Positions 25,001 to 28,650 of a stretch of DNA of 28,650 nucleotides are shown in pieces (the first letter of the stretch is position 1; each line of letters begins with the position of its first letter). The notes below the pieces were generated by a model. The model saw only the letters and a list, made by a program, of their open reading frames with translations. It had not been told where the DNA came from and did no database searches. This stretch comes from a virus, in the IMG/VR virus record IMGVR_UViG_3300045940_000156, positions 1-28,650 of that record; one strand, written 5' to 3'. The position numbers and the translations under genes are program-made.

Positions 25001-25213
25001 GGCGACAGCACGCGAGCGACGATCGTCCATGACGTCGAGCTGGGACAGTCGATGGACTATCAAGCGCTGCAAACGTATCAATACGCCAGCGCGCAACAAG
25101 CGGCGGACTTTGGCAGCGTCCAGAACACACTCTACTGGACGCTGCAACAAGTGGGAACCGATGATGTCAGTGTTGCGCCACCACTTACCAGCACAGCGGG
25201 CGAGGGTACGTGA
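22070..25213 (+). CDS. Tail tip host-specificity protein, gpJ-like, with gpI-like N-terminus
   Basis: This 1,047-residue protein is the central tail fibre/receptor-binding tip. Residues 1-66 form a ubiquitin-like opening (a MELVLHG strand, then VNGVLVEDWQTYTPQSHDTI). Residues 67-97 are hydrophobic (AAALIAALITSIVSFGISYG), as in lambda gpI, which seems to be fused here to J. Residues about 115-400 carry the conserved VGTPKVLVYGTRRVFG and INEIPIAQF blocks. The rest alternates fibronectin-like and beta domains. The start follows the gpK-like stop by 8 nt, with AGGACGCACA before the ATG. The C-terminal part, which usually sets host range, has no recognisable motif. The stop is 2 nt from the end of the opposing HNH gene. 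Confidence 0.88.
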   Translation: MELVLHGVDSTRRVYGYNPAQKTLGAIMHAHHDAVLVCRVNGVLVEDWQTYTPQSHDTIALWMRPGLGSELAAALIAALITSIVSFGISYGLGLLLQNKPDPTRQQRNEDTFGIAGLSNTIAVGTPKVLVYGTRRVFGHIIGTQVSAYVRGMEFSILYFMGDGEVESLTNIEINEIPIAQFPGASFVTRTGTDPQDAIAQWTWPVQVYYDGRELALQQAIVYQTRSASINDITLIVSVPYLQTIRANTHNSFRDPGEMRFRIETKRLEGDAWHTERFGGNAYFRMHGTVTHVTFAEIHLVMAIKAQWQVRVTLIDNSKNDQRPNANLYNVQELERGGTARTYPHSALLSISGVASAQITSFESMKASALVNGRRVLTWNGATYTRRFTRNRAWVIRDIVTDPRVGMGHRIPPSLWDDDAALSAATYYMGEIAGEARDYCDVVINQRRPAWDWIRELAIEGNAALVASQGKLKLLIDRPQTARRAFSNPGNMADNSVSSSLGSTGDVPNTIRGEFTDASRNYRLSILEVQAADMGGELLKEATISLKSIVRPSQAQRSLSYALKKQRLQQRRWTWRSPLTGMPSEPFDVVRLGYLTATQQRGVEGFLQAGSTGLRLVLDQLVALELNETYEVVIVLQRNNHMMSRTFIAEATRRQHTIDVAPALEQVPQAGDLYLLGRLARSMTTVMLEKLELNTQDDTYTISGVEYRSEIYDTSGTGAVPSTIKAFHDFPAMHAQDATTRYHASYLIDPVTPMQTLAVEPWPGAQLFRSRDVEPDYELSYQGAPLPCFGAALTTLGAALPQRTDLASTVDVHVDNGMLTTITAHEMQLGFNLLFLGQELLQFRIATSLGSGNYRLSQLRRGRRGTEWATTTHSTGETCLLVGTGIFTRDVLRVERDRARNWKSPSIGQDVLDVPATAYAVASRNLQPWTPGSARGQRLVDGTWVLSWRGRARFLGAWVDLQEALPDYDVHTYRLTIFGDSTRATIVHDVELGQSMDYQALQTYQYASAQQAADFGSVQNTLYWTLQQVGTDDVSVAPPLTSTAGEGT

Positions 25214-25215
25214 TG

Positions 25216-25947
25216 CTAGAGCAGATGTTTCCAAGATTTCCCCGTTTGGATACGCCACACGTTGCTAGACGAAATCCCAAAACGCCGCGCTACACTCCTG
25301 GGACGTTCTTGGCCTGTGAGTCGTCGAATCTCTTGCACAGCGTCGTCGGTCAGTTTCGCCATACCGTGTTGTGTGCCCTGAAAGATCTTGTGACGACCCT
25401 TCGCGACTTTATCCGCGCTGTTCTCTGCGTGTGTCCCAAGGAACAAATGCAGAGGATTGCAGCATGCTCGGACATCGCAACGATGCAACACGAACTGTCC
25501 AGGGGGAATCGTGCCGCCTGCCAGAACGAACGCAATGCGATGCGCTCCGGTTATGGTCCGGCGTTTGTTGACGGTTAGATGAAGCGTCCCATAGCCATGA
25601 CGTGTATGGCCTTGCCACAACCAACATCCATAGGGGCCTTGTGATTGATCAAGCAGCGTCAGGAAGCGGTCAAGCTGGGTACTGATTTGCATGTGGGCAG
25701 GATTACAACACAGCTTATTGTGACACAAGAGACGAACAATCCGCGTGCGTGGAACAGCACGGCCATGCGTGAGTTCGTAGGCCATGCGAAAGACCGAGAC
25801 AAACCGAGCAGGATTGCTCTGCCGCGCAAATTGCCCGTAGCCGTTTTTGGGATCGATTGCTCCTGTCCATATCCAGCACGTAGAAGGGTTGTCGCGGTAC
25901 AAGACGTGCTGCCAAAACCGATCAGCAAGAGAACGTGGACGTACCAT
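25216..25947 (-). CDS. HNH homing-type endonuclease with two HNH_3-like domains and an HTH tail
   Basis: This 243-residue protein lies antisense to the late operon. Residues 24-87 and 108-180 are two HNH_3-like units (a CW.W.G....GYG opening and a C.NP.H close). In unit 2 AHRIAF and LHRCDVRACCNPLHL are intact. In unit 1 the first His position reads FRMAY and the motif reads LLCHNKLCCNPAH, so it has lost expected residues and is probably inactive. Residues 197-240 (KLTDDAVQEIRRLTG, then FGISSSNVWRIQTGK) are a helix-turn-helix common in these enzymes. Such free-standing endonucleases spread themselves by cutting uninvaded copies. AGGAGG on the minus strand precedes ATG 25947. The gene interrupts the tail operon. 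Confidence 0.82.
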   Translation of the reverse strand: MVRPRSLADRFWQHVLYRDNPSTCWIWTGAIDPKNGYGQFARQSNPARFVSVFRMAYELTHGRAVPRTRIVRLLCHNKLCCNPAHMQISTQLDRFLTLLDQSQGPYGCWLWQGHTRHGYGTLHLTVNKRRTITGAHRIAFVLAGGTIPPGQFVLHRCDVRACCNPLHLFLGTHAENSADKVAKGRHKIFQGTQHGMAKLTDDAVQEIRRLTGQERPRSVARRFGISSSNVWRIQTGKSWKHLL

Positions 25948-25952
25948 ACAGG

Positions 25953-25972
25953 CTCAACCTCCTGGCGTTGAG
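25953..25972 (-). promoter_or_regulatory. Hairpin around the HNH endonuclease ribosome site
   Basis: CTCAAC (25953-25958) and GTTGAG (25967-25972) form a 6-bp stem whose loop carries most of the minus-strand Shine-Dalgarno (CCTCCT on the + strand, 25958-25963). The ATG is 6 nt beyond the stem. Translational control by such a hairpin is known for some phage homing endonucleases. Here the stem is short and the control is inference. Confidence 0.35.
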
Positions 25973-26077
25973 AATGATTCCTGAATGCGGCGTGTAGCAA
26001 ACCCGGTCAGGAAGCCAGGCTTGTCGGTACAACTAGCTAGGAAGTACCTATGCTACACAATTACAATAATATAACTC

Positions 26078-26105
26078 GAAAAGATTGCTTGCAGGTAATC
26101 TTTTC
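26078..26105 (+). terminator. AT-rich hairpin before the tail fibre gene
   Basis: GAAAAGATT (26078-26086) pairs perfectly with AATCTTTTC (26097-26105), a 9-bp stem with a 10-nt loop (GCTTGCAGGT). It sits in the AT-rich 177-bp gap between the HNH endonuclease and the tail fibre, ending 4 nt before a perfect Shine-Dalgarno. Only four T lie at its 3' edge, within the stem, so it is either a weak terminator or a cis element for the fibre mRNA. No good promoter was seen in the gap. Confidence 0.45.
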
Positions 26106-26109
26106 CTGG

Positions 26110-26247
26110 AGGAGGTGATGCCACATGCCCGTCAGTGAATTCCGCTCCTTGGAACTGATGGACATTTGACTCGGTTCGCTCGGCAAAGAAACGATATTCA
26201 ACGACGGCATCAACAATCTGTCGCGTGGTGTTTCGGGCTTTCACATT
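26110..26247 (+). promoter_or_regulatory. Perfect Shine-Dalgarno and 5' fibre frame interrupted by an in-frame TGA
   Basis: AGGAGGTGAT (26110-26119) is a full 10-nt complement to the 3' end of 16S rRNA. ATG 26125 opens a frame reading MPVSEFRSLELMDI, then TGA at 26167-26169. The same frame continues without further stop (LGSLGKETIFNDGINNLSRG) straight into the long fibre frame. ATG 26125 is exactly 41 codons before the GTG at 26248. The region therefore looks like the real N-terminus of the fibre broken by one nonsense codon, or a read-through site (TGA followed by C, a leaky context). Confidence 0.6.
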
Positions 26248-28257
26248 GTGTCAGTCGATGGTTTGAGTGTGCCATTGGAACTCGCCACAGACATTGACGA
26301 CTTGTCCTTGTATGCGGTGCTGCGCTTCACGGGCACACTCATCCAAAATACGGTCGTGATCGCGCCAGGACGCGCCAGGGTGTATGTCCTGGAAAACGCC
26401 ACAACGGGCGCGTATACGCTGACGTTCACGACCAGCACGGGCACGGGCTTGTCGCTCGCGCCCGCGTCAACAGTGTTTGCCTATTCGGACAGCGTCAACG
26501 TGTATGCCATTGGCGAGTCGTCTGCAAGCGCGCTGCCGATCGCGTCGGAATCGATCGCGGGCATCACCCGCTATGGCACGTCTGACGAGACGATTGACGG
26601 ACTGTTGAACAGCGTTGCCGTCACGCCCGTCGGACTCAGCGCACGTCTGGCAGCGCTGCCAGGACCGCCAGCGGCGACAACGAGCGTTGCGGGTATCGCG
26701 TCCTTGGCGACGTCCGCTGAGGGCATCACGGGCACGAACAACACAAAGATTGTCACGCCGCTCGTGCTGCAAAGTAAGATCAACGCACTTCCTCTGGCAA
26801 GCGAGACAGTCGTTGGCTTATCAGAACGAGCGACGCAAGCGGAGACTATCACAGGGACGGATACGACGCGCTTTGTCACCCCGGCCACGTTGCAAGCGAA
26901 AATCAATACCCTTCCTGTCATACCGATAAGCGGGACGGCGTACAGTGTCGTGCGAATTCCGAGCACGGGCACGGGGCAGGAAGCCACGCCAAATCTCGTC
27001 ACTGGCAGTAGTACCGGCTGGCTCGGGATCGGCGCCACCACGGCACCACAAGCGGCGCTGCACATTATCTCCAGCGTGGGGTTCTTGCTCGATCGCTATA
27101 GCGATGACATTACTTATCCCCCGTTCGTCTCGCGCAAGAATCGCGGCACATCGGGCACGCCCCAACGTCTTCAGGCAAACGATCGAATTCTTGGGCTTCA
27201 GGGACAGGGGTATGTGCGCTCGGCGGATAATACGAGTGACGCCCCGATAACGCTCAGCGCCATCATGTCGCGGGTGCGCAACGTGGATGCCCAGGGGCGG
27301 GCGGGCGCTGACCTGTCGTTCTGGACCAGCACTGATACCTCAGCGGGCATCACGGAAAAAATCGTGATGCTGCCGTCGGGCTATCTGGGCCTCGGCCTGG
27401 GCACGCTTATCGATCCCGTCGCACCCCTGCATATTGCCAGCGTGAATACGACCAGCGGGCAACTGCTCCTGGCCTCGCAAAAGGTGCAAGTCACGGCGGG
27501 CATGGTCGTGAGCGGAGTGGATTTCTGGAGCAACGATGGCAATCTGCCGAGTCCTGGGCAACTGGTGGCCTATGTGCGAGCCGTGGCGCAGGAATCGCAT
27601 ACGCCGACCACGCTCGGTACGTCCTTGAGCATTGCCGTCACGCGCCAGGGCACAGCGATCGAGACGGAAGTAGGACGGTTTGACCAGTTCGGCAATCTTC
27701 GTCTGGGTGGTGCCACCTTGTCCACGGCCCTGCAAAATGGGCTGACGCTCAAGAGCGGCGTGGCGGCCACGGCGACGGGCACTGATCAGGTGGCGCTGTG
27801 GACAGCGGATACGGGAGGCGTCGCAAATAAAGCCGGACTGCACCTGCGCAGCGAGGACGGCACCAGCCATGTGCTCGGCGACGTGGTCGGGATCGGCACA
27901 CTCTGCGCCGCCACGCTCGGCCTCGGGGCCTATCAGGCGCTCAATGTGAACGGCTCGCTCATGTTTGTCGGGGCGAGCAGCGTGCAGGAGCGGACCATGA
28001 TTCGCCTGGAGCCGACCTACGTGGTCAGTACCGACGCGACCCGGACGGCCCGACTGCGCTTTATTGCCTTTGATGCGACGGCAGCTCGGGAGTGTTTGCG
28101 CATTGAGGCGTCGGGCACAGTTCCCTTGATTTCCTTCTTCGGTGTGGCGTCCGCCGCGCGGCAAACGGTGCCTGCGGCCGCCACCGATGCCGCGACCACG
28201 CAGGCGTTAGTGAACGCCTTACGGACCGCACTCATTACCTTCGGCCTCTGCCAATAA
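26248..28257 (+). CDS. Tail fibre protein
   Basis: The uninterrupted frame encodes 669 residues from a GTG with no good ribosome site; the natural start is probably ATG 26125, upstream of an in-frame TGA. Residues about 1-95 form a beta-rich virion-attachment region (LRFTGTLIQNTVVIAPGRA). Residues 99-138, 142-183 and 184-224 are three copies of the phage tail-fibre repeat (Phage_fiber_2 type: A.AG...LATS.E...GTD...VTP..L). From 225 on there are WLGIGATTAPQAALHI and YLGLGLGT..DPVAPLHIAS motifs of trimeric fibre shafts with receptor-binding ends. No intramolecular chaperone tail is seen. Base use changes at about 26,920, at the repeat/shaft boundary. It determines host binding. Confidence 0.8.
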   Translation: MSVDGLSVPLELATDIDDLSLYAVLRFTGTLIQNTVVIAPGRARVYVLENATTGAYTLTFTTSTGTGLSLAPASTVFAYSDSVNVYAIGESSASALPIASESIAGITRYGTSDETIDGLLNSVAVTPVGLSARLAALPGPPAATTSVAGIASLATSAEGITGTNNTKIVTPLVLQSKINALPLASETVVGLSERATQAETITGTDTTRFVTPATLQAKINTLPVIPISGTAYSVVRIPSTGTGQEATPNLVTGSSTGWLGIGATTAPQAALHIISSVGFLLDRYSDDITYPPFVSRKNRGTSGTPQRLQANDRILGLQGQGYVRSADNTSDAPITLSAIMSRVRNVDAQGRAGADLSFWTSTDTSAGITEKIVMLPSGYLGLGLGTLIDPVAPLHIASVNTTSGQLLLASQKVQVTAGMVVSGVDFWSNDGNLPSPGQLVAYVRAVAQESHTPTTLGTSLSIAVTRQGTAIETEVGRFDQFGNLRLGGATLSTALQNGLTLKSGVAATATGTDQVALWTADTGGVANKAGLHLRSEDGTSHVLGDVVGIGTLCAATLGLGAYQALNVNGSLMFVGASSVQERTMIRLEPTYVVSTDATRTARLRFIAFDATAARECLRIEASGTVPLISFFGVASAARQTVPAAATDAATTQALVNALRTALITFGLCQ

Positions 28258-28268
28258 AGGAGCATCAG

Positions 28269-28526
28269 GTGGCACAAGATAGCGATTGGATTAGCAGGTA
28301 TAGGCAGGCCACAACAGCATGGCTGCACGCGCTCGATGGGCTGCTCGCCCTGAACGGTCAGTATGTGGCTTTAGACTATGGGAACTCACTGACGGAGGAG
28401 GACTTCGCGGGAGCCAACAGTGACGTGGACAAAGAGGACATCACGGCGGCAGTGGCGTCGATCGACGCCATCAATACCCTGGTCCGGTCGGGACACGCCA
28501 CGAATCTGTATACCCTGATGCTTTAG
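28269..28526 (+). CDS. Small acidic protein after the tail fibre
   Basis: This 85-residue protein starts at GTG 28269 behind AAAGGAG (about 28257-28263). It looks all-helical: WISRYRQATTAWLHALDGLL, then an acidic middle (EEDFAGANSDVDKEDI) and a last helix (VASIDAINTLVRSGHATNLY). Small proteins of this type often follow fibre genes in siphophages, ahead of the lysis genes. No membrane segment is seen, so it is not a holin. Function unknown. Confidence 0.65.
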   Translation: MAQDSDWISRYRQATTAWLHALDGLLALNGQYVALDYGNSLTEEDFAGANSDVDKEDITAAVASIDAINTLVRSGHATNLYTLML

Positions 28527-28535
28527 GAGGCCATC

Positions 28536-28650
28536 ATGAGTCTCGAAGGCGCGACCCTGACCACGAACCATCAGGCCGTCCGTATCCTGCTGTCGGATGT
28601 GGAAATCTTGCGGCTGAAATTGGCGCAAACCCAACTCGAACTGGTGCTGG
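28536..28650 (+). CDS. Start of a small helical protein, cut by the window end
   Basis: ATG 28536 follows TAGGAGG (about 28524-28530), a strong ribosome site. The 38 residues visible begin MSLEGATLTTNHQAVRILLS and run on as a Leu-rich helix (VEILRLKLAQTQLELVL), likely a coiled coil. The reading frame is open to the last base. It follows the 85-aa gene by 9 nt in the same operon. The family cannot be judged from this fragment. Confidence 0.6.
   Translation, partial: MSLEGATLTTNHQAVRILLSDVEILRLKLAQTQLELVL

Noticed and set aside
7625-25213. Cyanobacterial host suggested by GCGATCGC (HIP1-like) words
   Set aside because: The octamer also arises from the Ala-Ile-Ala codon choice of this block, along with other CG-rich palindromes; that is not enough to name a host.
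25216-25947. Intron or intein-borne endonuclease
   Set aside because: The gene lies between two intact neighbours on the opposite strand; no split gene or splicing motif is seen.
26167-26169. Selenocysteine codon at the TGA in the fibre
   Set aside because: No SECIS-like stem-loop follows, and no redox motif or selenoprotein family resemblance is seen.
26248-28257. Diversity-generating retroelement target in the fibre
   Set aside because: No reverse transcriptase and no template/variable repeat pair is visible within the window.

Overview
The window is most likely part of a tailed-phage or prophage genome (siphovirus type: HK97-like head, lambda-like tail) from a moderately to strongly GC-rich bacterium. 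The host cannot be named from the sequence. A lambda-type tail tip and a secreted trypsin-like protease with a Sec signal would fit a Gram-negative host, but that is inference. No tRNA, rRNA, CRISPR array, integrase or reverse transcriptase was seen.

Layout. (1) 1-4,350 is an accessory zone. It holds a small ribbon-helix-helix (RHH) protein overlapping a Cys-rich zinc-ribbon-like protein, a strong hairpin, and an exported trypsin-like serine protease on the + strand. On the - strand lies a tightly coupled three-gene operon: RHH regulator, HIRAN-domain protein, then an adenine methyltransferase fused to an Mrr-like PD-(D/E)XK nuclease domain. A 16-bp-period direct repeat that looks like an operator sits in front of it. 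(2) 4,351-7,538 is the packaging module: HNH endonuclease, a 101-aa unknown, P27-type small terminase, large terminase and a 70-aa unknown. It ends in a textbook intrinsic terminator at 7,561-7,608. (3) 7,625-16,231 carries portal, S49/SppA-like head protease, HK97-fold capsid, two or three small head proteins, an Ig-like repeat protein, a gp6-like connector, a tail-terminator-like protein, the tail tube and a gp10-like protein. (4) 16,236-25,213 carries a tail assembly chaperone with a possible frameshifted second product, an 1,141-aa tape measure with a 5 x 24-residue repeat, and the tail tip series (small protein, DUF2460/Dit-like, gpL-like, NlpC/P60 gpK-like, gpJ-like). (5) 25,214-28,650 has an antisense HNH homing-type endonuclease inserted between the gpJ-like and tail-fibre genes. 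Then come a tail fibre whose best ribosome site is separated from the main frame by an in-frame TGA, an 85-aa protein, and the start of another gene running off the window.

The late genes form one + strand operon with frequent 1-4 base stop/start overlaps and AGGAC/GAGGAC-type ribosome sites. Two base-use regimes are visible by eye. About 7.6-26.9 kb (except the HNH island) is nearly devoid of CCGG and rich in GTCGAC, CGATCG and GCGATCGC. The terminase side and the distal part of the tail fibre are not. The genome therefore looks mosaic, with joints at the terminator and inside the tail fibre.

Best candidates for something new: the RHH-HIRAN-methyltransferase/nuclease operon; the perfect Shine-Dalgarno plus in-frame TGA at the tail-fibre start; the putative +1/-2 frameshift in the tail chaperone; and the sharp change in base-word use at an intrinsic terminator in the middle of the late operon.
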